From Oceanithermus desulfurans (GTDB taxonomy: Bacteria > Deinococcota > Deinococci > Deinococcales > Marinithermaceae): DNA of 64,000 nt. The stretch spans positions 89,542 through 153,541 of the forward strand of contig NZ_JACHEZ010000007.1 in NCBI RefSeq assembly GCF_014201675.1, in the 5' to 3' direction. The notes beneath the pieces are model-generated. The model did no database searches. It saw only the letters and a list, made by a program, of their open reading frames with translations, and was not told the origin of the DNA. Of the stretch, positions 16,657 to 29,444 are shown one piece after another (positions within the stretch are counted from its first letter, which is position 1; every line of letters begins with the position of its first letter). Made by a program: the position numbers and the translations under genes.

Positions 16657-17021
16657 ACTTTAAACCTTCCGGGTTAGGCCGACGTTAAATATATTGTACA
16701 ACCACGCAGGGAGTAATTAGGTGCGCTGCTTATCCCCTCAATAGGTGTGAGCTGGCTGGCCCAAGGGGATTCGGTTACAGCAGTGCCAGGTAGAGTTCCC
16801 ACTCCACTCACGCTACGCGCACCAAGTGGCGCGCCGCTCGCCAATTCGGCAACCTACGCTAAAGCTTGTTTCAATACAGATGGTATACTGGCTTCGCCAG
16901 GCCCGGTAACCGAATTGTCACCGTAGGGTGTGCGTGCCCTGAGCGGGCTAGGTGCCGGACCGCTTTGTTCACAAGGCGCCCACACAAGAGAACGCCGCTT
17001 GTTAATCAAGCAGCAGGCGCG
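16657..17021. other. Gene-free spacer inside the island
   Basis: About 365 bp, clearly less GC-rich than the chromosome. The left end holds the promoter and ribosome site of the XRE-ImmA gene. A small hairpin (16888-16900) lies next to a TATACT hexamer at 16884-16889. Short frames are present but none has a ribosome site or a recognisable protein. It separates the darTG module from the XRE-ImmA/PIN pair. Confidence 0.6.
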
Positions 17022-18110
17022 CTAGTGCTTGCCGACTTGGTGACCGGCTGGGCCTGTTGAGATGAACTTATCGTCAATCCACCCTCTGTTAGCGAGTGTG
17101 GACGCTGCAATACGGATTTGCCGGGATGTAAAGTTACTTTTTTTGCGCGGTGCCCATTCATAAAAGCGCCACTCCAACTCATCGAGGTCCACGGGTTTAT
17201 CGCGGATGGCAATCCAATGAACGGTGGCCAACAGTTCCAGGCCGTGGGGCGATTCAAACCCTTCCACAAGTTCCGCTACGCGTTGCAAGCGCTCTTGGGC
17301 ATCGGGTGCCGAATCCAGGGCGCGTTGCGCATCTTCCAGAGCGCCAGGGACCAGCTCAATGACTTTGTTCGGCTGATCGCCTCCCACGCCGTAGCCGCTT
17401 ATAAAGTAAGAATCTACAGATTTGAGAACATGACGCAGGTTCTCCGCATAGGGGCCGTAAGGGGCCTTGACATAACGAAGCTTGAGGGGCAGGCCTGCTT
17501 CTTGGGCAAAGTACATTAGTTTGTGTACTTCGAGCAAAGTAATAGAAGGCGCCAAAAGGCCTTGTAAGTACCTATCAATCAGGCTAACTAGGACTGCACG
17601 ACCTTGCGTCATCTTAGGGGGGGTGCCCCGTCGAACGCTTCGCGGTAGCGGCTCTTTTTCCAGTGGTTCGTACACAACAATGTGAACGCCTCGGAGATCT
17701 TTGAGGGCGTTTTCGATTAGGGGGCGCACTTCTTTCCAATCGAGCCCGCCAAGGCCCGAGCCTAATGGGGGGAGGGCCAAGGATTTGATCCCTCGCTTGG
17801 CAATTTCTTCCCGCAGAGCCTGTAGCCCTGCTTCGATGTCTTCAATCCGTGATTTGCTGCGCCAGTGCCTTTTGGTGGGAAAGTTAATAATGTAGCGGGG
17901 GTTGGTGAGCCGGCCCGTTTCGTAAACGAACATTTTGCCTGGTTGAACTTCTTTACGGCTGCACGCTTTTACGTATTCCTTGAAGTTGTCGGGCCAGGCT
18001 TGTTTGAACTGCAGAGCAATACCCCGACCCATGACCCCTACGCAATTAACGGAGTTAACAAGGGCCTCTACGTCCGCTTCAAGGACGTTCCCTTTGCGGT
18101 ACTCGATCAT
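17022..18110 (-). CDS. darG: DarG antitoxin: macrodomain DNA ADP-ribosyl-glycohydrolase
   Basis: 362 residues. The N-terminal macrodomain (~1-155) has GNVLEADVEALVNSVN, MGRGIALQFK, the loop FPTKRHW and PPLGSGLGGL. Lys80 sits at the position reported as catalytic in Thermus aquaticus DarG. The C-terminal ~190 residues (LLEVHKLMYFAQEAG, APYGPYAENLRHVL) are the region that also blocks DarT by binding. DarG removes ADP-ribose from thymidine bases put there by DarT. It starts 24 bp after darT. Base composition is less GC-rich than the flanking chromosome, consistent with transfer. Confidence 0.93.
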   Translation of the reverse strand: MIEYRKGNVLEADVEALVNSVNCVGVMGRGIALQFKQAWPDNFKEYVKACSRKEVQPGKMFVYETGRLTNPRYIINFPTKRHWRSKSRIEDIEAGLQALREEIAKRGIKSLALPPLGSGLGGLDWKEVRPLIENALKDLRGVHIVVYEPLEKEPLPRSVRRGTPPKMTQGRAVLVSLIDRYLQGLLAPSITLLEVHKLMYFAQEAGLPLKLRYVKAPYGPYAENLRHVLKSVDSYFISGYGVGGDQPNKVIELVPGALEDAQRALDSAPDAQERLQRVAELVEGFESPHGLELLATVHWIAIRDKPVDLDELEWRFYEWAPRKKSNFTSRQIRIAASTLANRGWIDDKFISTGPAGHQVGKH

Positions 18111-18134
18111 GGCCTCGCGCTCCGCACAGTAGTA

Positions 18135-18791
18135 CTAATAGTACCACCCCTTCATGACCCGAACATCGAGGCAGATAGCCTGCCCGTGCTGAAGGAGGGT
18201 TTGGACAACTTTACGTCGAATCTCTTCGCTGTATACACCTATTCGACGAATCAATTCGAACGGAAAGAACTCATAAACCAGGAACTCGGCCTGCTTGCGC
18301 TCCTTCACGTCTACACCCCGAAAATCTGTGGCGGCAATGGCATCCCAGTCGAGTCGTTTAAAGTCACCTGGGTTGCACCCAAACTCAACCGCATAAGCCC
18401 CAGCGTTGCCGAAAGAGAGGGCCCACTTGGCGCCTTTGCGTTCGGCCCATTCAATCGCTCTATACAGGTCAGCTTCCAAATGAATAATCGGCTCCTGCCC
18501 CTCGGTGAAATCGATATCCGGGTGACCCCCTTTATACAGAATATAGAGCATGATTGAACGGGGGCAGTAATAAAATGGCACGTACTCACCAACTTTGGTG
18601 CCCGGGTAGCACGCCACCTCGATTTCTTCCAAGCGGCGACGCTTGATCTTTGACATGCCGACGGCTTGCGGAGGCCCTCCTTTCTGGATCATCAGCGCGT
18701 CCGATATCAAGCCCCCACGCCTGAGAATGCCTTCAAGGTTGTCTACGTGAGTAATGTGGTAAATCTTAGGGTTCTGGGGCATCGGGCTCAC
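18135..18791 (-). CDS. darT: DarT toxin: DNA ADP-ribosyltransferase
   Basis: 218 residues of the DUF4433 family. Recognisable parts are YHITHVDNLEGILRRGGL at the N-terminus, VPFYYCPRSIMLYIL, and KQAEFLVYEFFP, whose Glu169 matches the catalytic glutamate of Thermus aquaticus DarT (E160). DarT uses NAD+ to ADP-ribosylate thymidine in single-stranded DNA; darTG modules act as toxin-antitoxins and in anti-phage defence. The GTG start at 18791 (alternative ATG at 18782) is inside the end of the methyltransferase gene (26-bp overlap), so its expression is tied to that gene. darG follows immediately. Confidence 0.93.
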   Translation of the reverse strand: MSPMPQNPKIYHITHVDNLEGILRRGGLISDALMIQKGGPPQAVGMSKIKRRRLEEIEVACYPGTKVGEYVPFYYCPRSIMLYILYKGGHPDIDFTEGQEPIIHLEADLYRAIEWAERKGAKWALSFGNAGAYAVEFGCNPGDFKRLDWDAIAATDFRGVDVKERKQAEFLVYEFFPFELIRRIGVYSEEIRRKVVQTLLQHGQAICLDVRVMKGWYY

Positions 18792-21700
18792 ACCGGTTCA
18801 CCCCCCCAAACAACCGCTCCCAGGCTTCGAGGACGAGGCGGCGGGTGCGGTATTCGCCGTACTCGCGGAGTTCCTTGCGCTTGAGGGCGGAAAAGGTTTC
18901 GGAGGGGAAATCGCTTTGCTGGGTACGGGCCTTGTAGGCGGCGGGGTCGAGGGGGTCTTGGACCTCTTCCCAGTCGTTTTGCACCAAGGTTTCGAGCTCG
19001 CGCTCGGTGAGGTCTTTGGGGTCTAGGATGTAGCGGAGCTGCTTGCGGTTTAGGCCGTAGAGCCTCGCGTAGTAGGCGTCGAGCTCGGCGCGGACGAGGG
19101 CGCGGCGGTCCTCGTTCCAGCCGAAGGGCGGGAAGGGGGCCCGGCCCGCAAACCAGCCGGGCGGGGCGAAGCGGGGATCGCGGCCCGCCTCCTCCAGGCC
19201 CACGCCGTGGTGCTCGGCGAAGCGGCGACTGATCTCCCTCCGGATGTCCTCAGCTAGGTCCGGCGGAACGGCGCTCGGGTCCGCGAGCTCTTCCCAGAGG
19301 TCCTGTGCGAAGGGCGCGAGGTCCCAGGCGGTGTAGACGAGCTCCAGGACGCGGGGGACGAGGAAGCGGAGGTCTTCGGGGGTGTAGGCGGTCGGGGGGA
19401 GGATGGGGAATTGCTGAAGGTAATTGAACGTTAGATGTGTCCCACCTACTTTTTGGCGAGCCACATAATCTAAGACCAACGAATCAAAGTCAGCCAATAG
19501 TAGTAACTGCATGTATGTAGTAGCCTCGGATAGCAATAAGGGAGCTGTGTGTCCTACCCCCACCCTCGGCACCAGCGAGAAGATCGCGGTGCGCTCGTTG
19601 GTAGAGTTTGTGATGTCCCGGAAGCCCAGGAACCACCCCCGCTCCCAGCGCCAGCGAAGCTGTCCCTCGCGGTCGCGCTGTTCCAAGCGGGCCTCGACCT
19701 CGGCCTTAGGCACCCAGTAGCGGGGCTGGGGCTGGTAGGCGGGGTCGGCGTGTTCCTCGGGGGTGGTGTCGCGGGTCTTGCTGGCCCCGGGGTCGTAGGT
19801 GGCGAAGAGGTGGTCGAACTGCCAGATCATCTTCGCCTCGTAGAGCGGCAGGTAGACCTCGCCGTCCTTCTCGAAGCGGTTGCCCCGGAGGGTGAAGCCC
19901 TGGTCGGTAAGTTCCTTGTATGTTTTGAAGAGTACCGAATCGGTATTCATCATGAACATGAGGCGAAAGCGCACGCCCCAGGGGTTCTCCTCGGGGACAT
20001 GGCGCGTCTTGGGCGCGAGCGGCAGGTCCTCCATGAGGAGCTGGCCGGGGGGCGCGTAGGCTTCCTCCCGCGCCTCGCGGAGGAGGACGGGGACGCGGCG
20101 GTAGATGGCCTTGGTGAGCTCGGCGTCGGCCCGGGTGCGGAAGGTGGGGCAGGTTTTGGTGTTGGGGTTCAAGAGGGCGAACTCCTCGGGGGCGAGGGTG
20201 AAGGCGCGACGCTCGTCGGCGAGGTGCTCAACGCGGGTGGCGAAGAAGAGGAGCCTTGCGGGCCGGGCCGGGTCGCCGGGCCCTTTGAGGGAGAAGATCG
20301 AGAACTTGATGCGACTGTCGATCGCGGGAAAGAGCTTTTCCCGGTTCTCAAAGTCCAAAAGTGCCGCGAGCTCGCCTCGATCGACTACTTCGTTAAAGAA
20401 ATACTGATTGAAAGAATCCGTCGCAATGCCCGTAGGTACGAGCATCCCCGAGCTGCTCTTGTGCCCAAGTATTGCCCTGGCAAGCTCAGCAAAAAGCGGT
20501 GCTAAGTTTAGCCGTCCATAGGACGATAAAGGGAAACGTTCGGATGTATGAATGAAGTTTTTAGTGGCGGCAAACTCAATTGTATCGCGCAAATATTCGA
20601 AATAGAGAGCAGGATCTTCCTGCGCCAACTGCGCAATCAGCCGTTTTCGCGCGGCCATTGTTGGGGCTTGCGCGATGTCTGGCCTTACGTTTTCAAAATA
20701 AGCTCGATCGTCGAATTCCAATTGCTCCCAGGGCGGGTTGCCGAGCACGGCGTCGAAGCCGGCGTCCATCTTGAGCCGCCCGTCCGGGCCCAAGAAGACC
20801 TCGGGGAACTCGAGCCACCAGTGGAAGAAGCGGTGGCGGTGGGCGAGGACGTCGATCTGGGCGCGGGTCTGGGGGTTCATGTAGGTGCTGTTTTCGAGCT
20901 GGGCGAGGCTCGACCTCGGCGCCTGGGAGACGAGCCAGGCCAGGCCCTCGTGGTCGGGGAGGCGGAAGGCGGGGGCGGGTTCGGCGAACCAGGCGGCGGT
21001 CCAGTAGTCGGCGATCGCGCGCCACTTCCTAACCGCGTCGCTTTCTTGCCAGGCATTGTAGGCCCTGTGGGCGGCCTCGACGTCGGCGGCCGTCGTCTGC
21101 GCCTCGGGGAGCTCGGGGAGGTGGGCCGCGAAGTCGAAGAGGGCCCCGTTTTGGGCGTGCTCGCGACGCCAGCGCTCGAGCCCCTGGCCGGTGAGGAGCT
21201 TGAGGCCCTTTAGCGCTTCCCGGGGAATGGCGGGGCGCTCCTTGAAGCCGGCCTCGGGGTCCTTGAACTTTCGCCCCGCGTAGGCGCTCTTGGGGATGCC
21301 GAGGGCGTAGAAGTTCGGCGGGGCACCCACCAGGGAGTTGCCCACCTTGAGGTGGTGGTCGAGGAACGAAAGCGGGCGGTCGCTGCTGGCCGCGGCGATC
21401 CAGATGGAAAGCTTGGCCAGCTCCACCGCCATGGGGTTGAGGTCGACGCCGTAGAGGCAGCGTTCGGCCACGCGGTGGCGCGCTTCGGGCAGGGCCTCGG
21501 CCAAGCCCTGGTAGCGGCCCGACTCGACCCAAACCTCGGCCAACGCCTCGGAAAGCCGCTCCAGAGCTCCGGTAAGGAAGGCGCCCGAACCCATGGCCGG
21601 GTCGAGCACCCGGATGGAGAGCAACGCCGCCTCCTTATCTTCGGAGGTCTCCTTGCAGGCCAGGCGTTCTTCAATGAGCGGCGACAGGCTTTCTTCGATG

Positions 21701-23063
21701 ACCGCGCCCACGAGTTGCTTGGGGGTGTAGTAACTGCCCGAGGCTTTGCGTCCGCTGGGGTCGTCGGTCAGATAAAAGCGCTCGCCGTCGAAGCGGGGCA
21801 CCAGGCCGAGAAGGCCCTCGTAGATGTAGCCCAGTTCTTCCACGCCCAGGTCGCGGTAGTTGATGCGCATGCGCTCGGCGTGGGTCAGGTGGCGCAGGGC
21901 CCTGAGCAGGCGGCCGTTGCTCGGGTGCGGCAGCCGGCTCCACAAGGCGGCGCGGCTGGCGGGATCGCGCTGGCCGCCGGTGAGCATGGCCAGACGGTCG
22001 ACGTCGAAGAGCTCGCCGCCCAAAGTGGGGATGCCCAGCCGCGGGTCCCCCTCTCTGACCAACTCGAAGACGAGCAGCAGCCGCTCGAACAGGTCGGCGG
22101 CGCGGTCTTCCAGGGCGTCGTCGTCCTCGGAGAGCTCGCGCAGGGCCAGTACCGAAAGGCCCTCCCGAAAGCGCTCGGCAAATGGAGCCGCGCGGTTGGG
22201 AATAAGGCCGCGGGACTCGGCGTAGAGCAGGAACACCAGACGGTAGACCAAGCTGAGCAGCTCCTGGTAGTAGGTCTCCAGCTCTTTGGGAGAGCGCAGC
22301 AGGGCTTTGAGGTCGTCGTTCAAAAAGGCGTTACCCAGTTCTTCTATGGCCTTGCGGGCGCCGCTGCGCAGGGCTTCGGCGTCGCGGGTGCCAATTTTGC
22401 GGGCCAGCTCGAAGTATGCGTTGAGGGGGTCGTAAAAACGGCTGCGGTGAAAGAGGCGGTAAAGGGCCCTAAACTCGGCGAGCGCCGGTTCGCGCCCCGC
22501 ATCGAAGAGGCCGATGAGGTCAACCTCCACGAACGCCGGGCGGGGGTGGAAGTTCTGCCCCAGAAGCCGCAGCACCCGGCCGTCGCTGACGACGCCCCAG
22601 TTCGGGCTCTCGGGGTGGTTGAGGTAGTTTTGCAACAGGTCGTGCGCGCTCTTGGCGCCGCGTTTGGGGGGTTTGAGGTCCGGCGGGGCGCCGACCAGGT
22701 GCAGCGGCGGCGGGCCTTCGGGGCCGGGCCAGCCAAGGTGGCTGATGGGAAAGCCGCGCTCGCCCAGGCGGAGGTGGCGCTGCTGGTAGGCGGGCTCGAA
22801 GTCCAGGGCCTGAAAGAGGGGCAGCAGCCAGCGCCGGCGCAGCTCGCCGTTTTCGAGCCGGCCCTGTTTGAGCTCGTTCGCCACGCTCCGGTAACGCGCG
22901 CGCAGCCCGTCGAAGATACCGGCCACGCGGGCGAGGAAGGCGTCTTCGCTTTTGTGGCCAAAGGTTTCGTAACCGTAGGGCTTGTCGCGCCGGGAGGGTC
23001 CGGCCAGCTCTTGCAGGAACTCGTCGGTCAGCAGGCCACCCTGGACACGAAAGAAGTTGAGGC

Positions 23064-23067
<4 letters not shown>
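18766..23067 (-). CDS. Large class I N6-adenine-type DNA methyltransferase (DrmMI/Eco57I-like)
   Basis: 1433 residues. The SAM-binding motif I LDPAMGSGAFL is at ~485-495 and the catalytic NPPW at ~776 (GNPPWEQLEF), with a long insert between, as in Eco57I-type and PglX/DrmMI enzymes. The N-terminal ~450 residues are helical with no obvious PD-(D/E)XK site. The C-terminal ~600 residues probably bind DNA and recognise sequence. It should methylate adenine in a host-marking motif. The GTG start overlaps the SNF2 helicase stop as GTGA. In DISARM class 1 the adenine methylase DrmMI accompanies the SNF2 helicase DrmD, the same pairing seen here. Confidence 0.85.
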
Positions 23068-25805
<2,738 letters not shown>

Positions 25806-25892
25806 ACGCTCATGTTATAAGTCGGTTGGCCGCTTTGAGGGTCGTTCCGTCGAGTGCGAGGGGAGGGGTTGACTGGTCATACTTTGAGGGTC
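25806..25892 (-). promoter_or_regulatory. Promoter region of the island operon with paired 11-bp repeats
   Basis: On the minus strand TATAAC (25819-25814) lies 8 nt before the SNF2 helicase ATG, predicting a leaderless transcript. Two identical 11-bp direct repeats CTTTGAGGGTC (25833-25843 and 25882-25892, spaced 49 bp) flank the expected -35 region and could be operators. No consensus -35 is seen. Transcription factor identity is unknown. Confidence 0.5.
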
Positions 25893-25917
25893 TATCGACC
25901 GGACCGGCCATCCATCT

Positions 25918-26006
25918 CCGAGGCCAGCCTCTACACCCTGCGCGACACCCCGATGTTCACCTGCCGCAAGAAGCCGGTGCGCGAGCTGCTCGACGACCTG
26001 GCCTGA
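25918..26006 (+). pseudogene. hemQ: Orphan 3' end of hemQ (right border repeat of the island)
   Basis: Identical over 87 bp to the end of hemQ and in frame to a TGA stop, but without a start or upstream coding part. It encodes only the last 28 codons and is a remnant, not a gene. It probably marks the original hemQ end: it is followed within 5 bp by the convergent SDR gene, the arrangement expected of the undisturbed locus. Confidence 0.92.
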
Positions 26007-26010
26007 GACC

Positions 26011-26805
26011 CTAGAAGATCCAGGCCCCGCCGTTCACCTCGATGGCCTCGCCGGTGATGAAGTCGGCGTCGGGACCGGCCAGGAAGGCCACGACCCCGGC
26101 GACGTCTTCAGGTCGCTCGAGCCGGCCCAGCGGCGTCTGCCGGAGGTAGTCCTGGGTCACCTCCTCGGGGGTGATTCCCCTCAGCTCGGCTTCCCACTGG
26201 ACCTCGCGTTCCTGCATCGAGGTCTTGACGAAGCCGGGGTTGACCGCGTTCACGGTGAGCTTATGGGGCGCGAGTTCCTTTGCCGCGGCCTGCACCAGGC
26301 CGAGGACGGCGAACTTCGAGGCCGAGTAATGGGCGAGGAGCGGGGCCGCCTGCCGCGCGGCCATGCTGGCGATCGCGATCAGCTTGCCCCGTAGCTCGCT
26401 CCCCGCCACCGGGGGCTGGTCCTTCATGCGGCGGGCGAAGGTCTGCAGGGTGTAGAAGGTGCCCTTGGCGTTGACGTGGAAGTTGAAGTCCCAGTCCTCG
26501 TCGGTGAGCTCGAGGAAGGGGCGCATCGTGCTCACCCCGGCGTTCGCCACCACGACGTCGGCCCGGCCGGCCTCGGCGTAGATCGCGTCGGCGAGGGCCT
26601 CGAGGTCGCCCCGCTGGGTGACGTCGGCGGCGAAGGCCGCCGCCTCGCCCCCCGCCGCGCGGATGGACTCGACGGCGGCCTCGGCGGCCTCGGGCCTCAG
26701 GTCGCTCACCCAGACCTTGGCGCCCTCGCGGGCCAGCCGCTTCGCGATGGCGCGGCCGATGCCGCTCCCCGCACCCGTGACCACGGCCACTTTTCCCTTA
26801 AGCAT
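26011..26805 (-). CDS. Short-chain dehydrogenase/reductase (sugar or polyol type)
   Basis: 264 residues from ATG 26805, chosen for the GGAGGTG site 5 nt upstream. Rossmann NAD(P)-binding motif TGAGSGIG near residue 10, NAG motif VVANAGVS, catalytic Ser in IASMAAR and the HYSASK Tyr/Lys pair, then PGFVKTSM. It belongs to the classical SDR group of sugar alcohol and 3-oxoacyl-type reductases. Its start overlaps the FGGY kinase end by 8 bp, so it is the third gene of a carbohydrate operon and probably oxidises or reduces the sugar/polyol feeding the kinase. Confidence 0.88.
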   Translation of the reverse strand: MLKGKVAVVTGAGSGIGRAIAKRLAREGAKVWVSDLRPEAAEAAVESIRAAGGEAAAFAADVTQRGDLEALADAIYAEAGRADVVVANAGVSTMRPFLELTDEDWDFNFHVNAKGTFYTLQTFARRMKDQPPVAGSELRGKLIAIASMAARQAAPLLAHYSASKFAVLGLVQAAAKELAPHKLTVNAVNPGFVKTSMQEREVQWEAELRGITPEEVTQDYLRQTPLGRLERPEDVAGVVAFLAGPDADFITGEAIEVNGGAWIF

Positions 26806-28270
26806 CGTGCACCTCCAACCTCGGGTAGAGGACTTTGAGCCGTTCGTAGGTCTCGCGGTAGACCCCGTAGAGGGCGTCGTAGACCCGGGCCCAGGCGGGA
26901 TCGGGCTCGGTCGTGCCCGCTGGGGTGGCCAGCGCCTTAATACGTTCAAAAGACCAGAACCCGGCGTTCACCCCCGCGAGGAACGCGGTGCCGAAGGCGC
27001 TGCCCGCGTGGCCGCTGGCGAGGTGGACGACGGGACGGCCGAGGACGCTCGCGGTGATCTTGCGCCAGAGCGGGCTCCTGGCGCCCCCGTCCATGACGTA
27101 GAACCGCTCGATGGCGTGGCCGTGGGCCTCGAGCACCTCGACGTGGTGGCGGAAGGCGTAGGCGACGCCCTCGAGGATCGCCCGGTAGAGATGGGCGGGG
27201 CCGTGGGACAGCGTGAGCCCGAGGACCGTGCCCCGCGCCTTGGGGTCGTGGATCGGTGTCTTCTCCCCCAGGAAGTAGGGCAGGAGCACCACGCCCTCGC
27301 TCCCGGCGGGGACGCGCTCGGCCTCGGTGTCGAGCTCGGCGTAGGTTGTGCCGGGGGCGAAGCGGTCACGGAACCACTTGACGAGCGAGCCCGAGGTCGC
27401 CATGCAGCCGTTGATCACGTAGCGACCGGGGACGTCGTGGTGGTCGATGAAAAGTTCTTTTAAGGGGGCGAAGGCGCTCGAGACGTAGAGGAAGTCGCCG
27501 GCGCCGCCGAACTTGAGGACGGCTTCCCCCTCCGCGAGGAGCCCGGCGGCGAGCGCGGCGGCGATGTGGTCGGCGCTGCCGGCGGCGAGCGGCGTGCCCA
27601 GGGGCAGGGGGACCTCGGACGAGGCCACCTCGCCCACGACCTCACCCGGGAAGCGCACGGGGCGGAGCACGCCGGGGTCGAGCTCGAGCGCGTCGAGCAG
27701 CTCGACCAGCCAGCGCCGCTCCCGCTCGCTCCAAAGCCCGCTCTCCAGCGCCCAGTTGGCCTCGAGGTACTCCGGGCCGCCGAGCCGCCCGGTGACGTAC
27801 TCGTAGGAGCCCGCGATCCGGCGGATGCGGGCGAAGGCCTCGGGTTCGTGGCGCTGGATCCAGAGCAGCTTCGGGGGAATGACCTGCTGGTTCCAGGTCG
27901 CGCCGGCGTGACCGAAGAGCCAATCCTCGGGGAAGCGTTCCCGGAACCAGGCGATCTCCTCGGTGTGGCGCGCGTCGTTTTGCTGGATCGAGGGCCGGAG
28001 CACCCGCCCCGCCTCGTCCAGCAGAACGAGCGCCGGGACCATCCCCGAGACCGCGGCCATCCCTACGTCGGCGAGCGGGGCCTGCCCGGCCAGGGCGCCG
28101 AGCGCGGCCTGGACGCCCTTCCACCAGTCTGCGGGGTCCTCCTCGGCCCAGCCCGGCCGCGGGCTCTTCAGGTCGTGGGGGTGGCTCGCCTCGGCGACGA
28201 CCCGGGCCTCCTCGTCGAGGAGGAGGGCCTTGACCGCGGTGGTGCCGACGTCGATCCCGACTACGCTCAC
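26798..28270 (-). CDS. FGGY-family carbohydrate kinase (xylulokinase-like)
   Basis: 490 residues from GTG 28270, which overlaps the BtpA-family stop as GTGA; an open frame extends further upstream but is not coding. FGGY landmarks: N-terminal phosphate 1 motif GIDVGTTAVKALL, QQNDAR, KLLWIQRHEP, GSADHIAAALAAG, and C-terminal MDGGARSPLWRKITA with GSAFGTAFLAG. It phosphorylates a ketopentose or polyol with ATP; xylulokinase is the closest recognisable type but the substrate is not fixed by motif alone. Flanked by a BtpA-family protein and an SDR. Confidence 0.88.
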   Translation of the reverse strand: MSVVGIDVGTTAVKALLLDEEARVVAEASHPHDLKSPRPGWAEEDPADWWKGVQAALGALAGQAPLADVGMAAVSGMVPALVLLDEAGRVLRPSIQQNDARHTEEIAWFRERFPEDWLFGHAGATWNQQVIPPKLLWIQRHEPEAFARIRRIAGSYEYVTGRLGGPEYLEANWALESGLWSERERRWLVELLDALELDPGVLRPVRFPGEVVGEVASSEVPLPLGTPLAAGSADHIAAALAAGLLAEGEAVLKFGGAGDFLYVSSAFAPLKELFIDHHDVPGRYVINGCMATSGSLVKWFRDRFAPGTTYAELDTEAERVPAGSEGVVLLPYFLGEKTPIHDPKARGTVLGLTLSHGPAHLYRAILEGVAYAFRHHVEVLEAHGHAIERFYVMDGGARSPLWRKITASVLGRPVVHLASGHAGSAFGTAFLAGVNAGFWSFERIKALATPAGTTEPDPAWARVYDALYGVYRETYERLKVLYPRLEVHDA

Positions 28271-29085
28271 GAACCCCGCACCTCCCGCACCCGCGCCATG
28301 AAGGCTCCAGCCCGCTCGGGGTCGACGGGGTTGAAGGTCTGGCCGTCCTCTTTCAGCGCGGTGCCCACGATGCAGCCGTCGGCGATCCCGAGCACCTCGG
28401 CGACGTTCTCGTGGTTGACCCCGGTGTTCGCCAGGACCGGGACGTCGGGGAGCGCCGCCTTCACCGCCTCGAGGTGCTCGAGCGGCGCGGGCTCCCCGGT
28501 CATCGGGCCGGAGACGAGGACGGCGTCGGCGAGGCTTGAGAACACCGCGCTCCTCGCTCGGTCGGGCAGGCTGCGGGCGTCGAGCGGCGCGGCGAACTCG
28601 GCGGAGACGTTGTAGAGCAAGAAGAGGTCGTCGCGACCCAGCCGCCGGCGGTAGCGGAGCGCCTCGGCGGCGCGACCCTGCCAGAGCCCCATGTCCGAGC
28701 CGTAGAGCCCGGTGAAGATCTCCCGCGCGAACGCCGCCCCGGTCGCCGCCGCGACGGCCATCGTCCGCATCGGGTCCCAGAGGACGTCGACCCCGAAGGG
28801 GACGCGGAGCTCGTCCTTGAGCCGGCCGATCGCGTAGGCCATCGCCGCGGCCGAGGCGGGGTCGACCTCGAGCTCGTAGGGGCGGTCGTTCTCGTTGCCG
28901 AACATCACCGCGTCCACGCCCGCGGCCAGAAGGGCCGCGAGGTCCGCCCGCGCGGCTTCGACGACGGCTTCCATGCCGCCCCCGGCGTCGTAGAGCGGGG
29001 TGCCCGGGAGGGCCCGGAGGTGGACCATCGCGACGACCGGCTTCTGCGTCTTGAAAAGGGTTTCGTAGCGCTCCATCGAGGTCAT
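28267..29085 (-). CDS. BtpA/SgcQ family protein
   Basis: 272 residues from ATG 29085 (AAGGGGCG site 8 nt upstream). Family features: KPVVAMVHLRALPGTP at the N-terminus, DAVMFGNENDRPY, PFGVDVLWDP, VLVSGPMTGEPA and VLANTGVNHENV, forming a TIM-barrel-like fold. The family takes its name from a cyanobacterial photosystem I biogenesis factor, but in heterotrophs it sits in carbohydrate operons (E. coli sgcQ), as here next to an FGGY kinase and SDR. The precise reaction is unknown. A -10-like TACAAT lies at 29123-29118 on the minus strand. Confidence 0.85.
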   Translation of the reverse strand: MTSMERYETLFKTQKPVVAMVHLRALPGTPLYDAGGGMEAVVEAARADLAALLAAGVDAVMFGNENDRPYELEVDPASAAAMAYAIGRLKDELRVPFGVDVLWDPMRTMAVAAATGAAFAREIFTGLYGSDMGLWQGRAAEALRYRRRLGRDDLFLLYNVSAEFAAPLDARSLPDRARSAVFSSLADAVLVSGPMTGEPAPLEHLEAVKAALPDVPVLANTGVNHENVAEVLGIADGCIVGTALKEDGQTFNPVDPERAGAFMARVREVRGS

Positions 29086-29157
29086 GTTCTTCGCCCCTTC
29101 CTGCTTGGTCTGTCCGTATTGTAAGGAGGCGTTTCGCTGCGCTGAGGGCAAGGTTTC

Positions 29158-29191
29158 TTGACAAACCCCCCGGGGAGGCTCAAGATAAACT
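29158..29191 (+). promoter_or_regulatory. Probable promoter of the tRNA-Ser pair
   Basis: Consensus -35 TTGACA (29158-29163) is followed by A/T-rich sequence with TAAACT (29186-29191), ending 10 nt before the first tRNA. The spacing is long (22 bp), so the exact -10 hexamer is uncertain. Confidence 0.5.
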
Positions 29192-29201
29192 ATGCGGCCA
29201 G

Positions 29202-29291
29202 GGAGGGTTGGCCGAGCGGTTGAAGGCGGCGGTCTTGAAAACCGCTGTGGGCTTCGGCCCACCGGGGGTTCGAATCCCTCACCCTCCGCCA
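29202..29291 (+). tRNA. tRNA-Ser (anticodon TGA)
   Basis: 90 nt including an encoded CCA. Acceptor stem GGAGGGT/ACCCTCC, anticodon stem GCGGT/ACCGC around loop CTTGAAA giving anticodon TGA, a long variable arm as in class II tRNAs, and T-loop GGTTCGAATCC. It reads UCN serine codons. Confidence 0.97.
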
Positions 29292-29302
29292 AAACGCAGC
29301 GT

Positions 29303-29394
<92 letters not shown>

Positions 29395-29398
29395 GACC

Positions 29399-29423
29399 GC
29401 CCCCGCGAATCGCGGGGGCTTTG
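29399..29423 (+). terminator. Terminator of the tRNA-Ser transcript
   Basis: Nine-bp stem GCCCCCGCG/CGCGGGGGC with a 3-nt loop, then TTTG. It lies between the tRNAs and the convergent S4-domain gene, so it may serve both strands. Confidence 0.75.
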
Positions 29424-29444
29424 CTTCGGTCCGGCGCGGCCGGG

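Noticed and set aside
16866..17060. Small proteins in the 16.66-17.02 kb spacer
   Set aside because: The frames lack ribosome sites, have no family resemblance and overlap the end of darG.
25918..26006. A functional small gene at the right border
   Set aside because: It is only the last 28 codons of hemQ, without a start or ribosome site.
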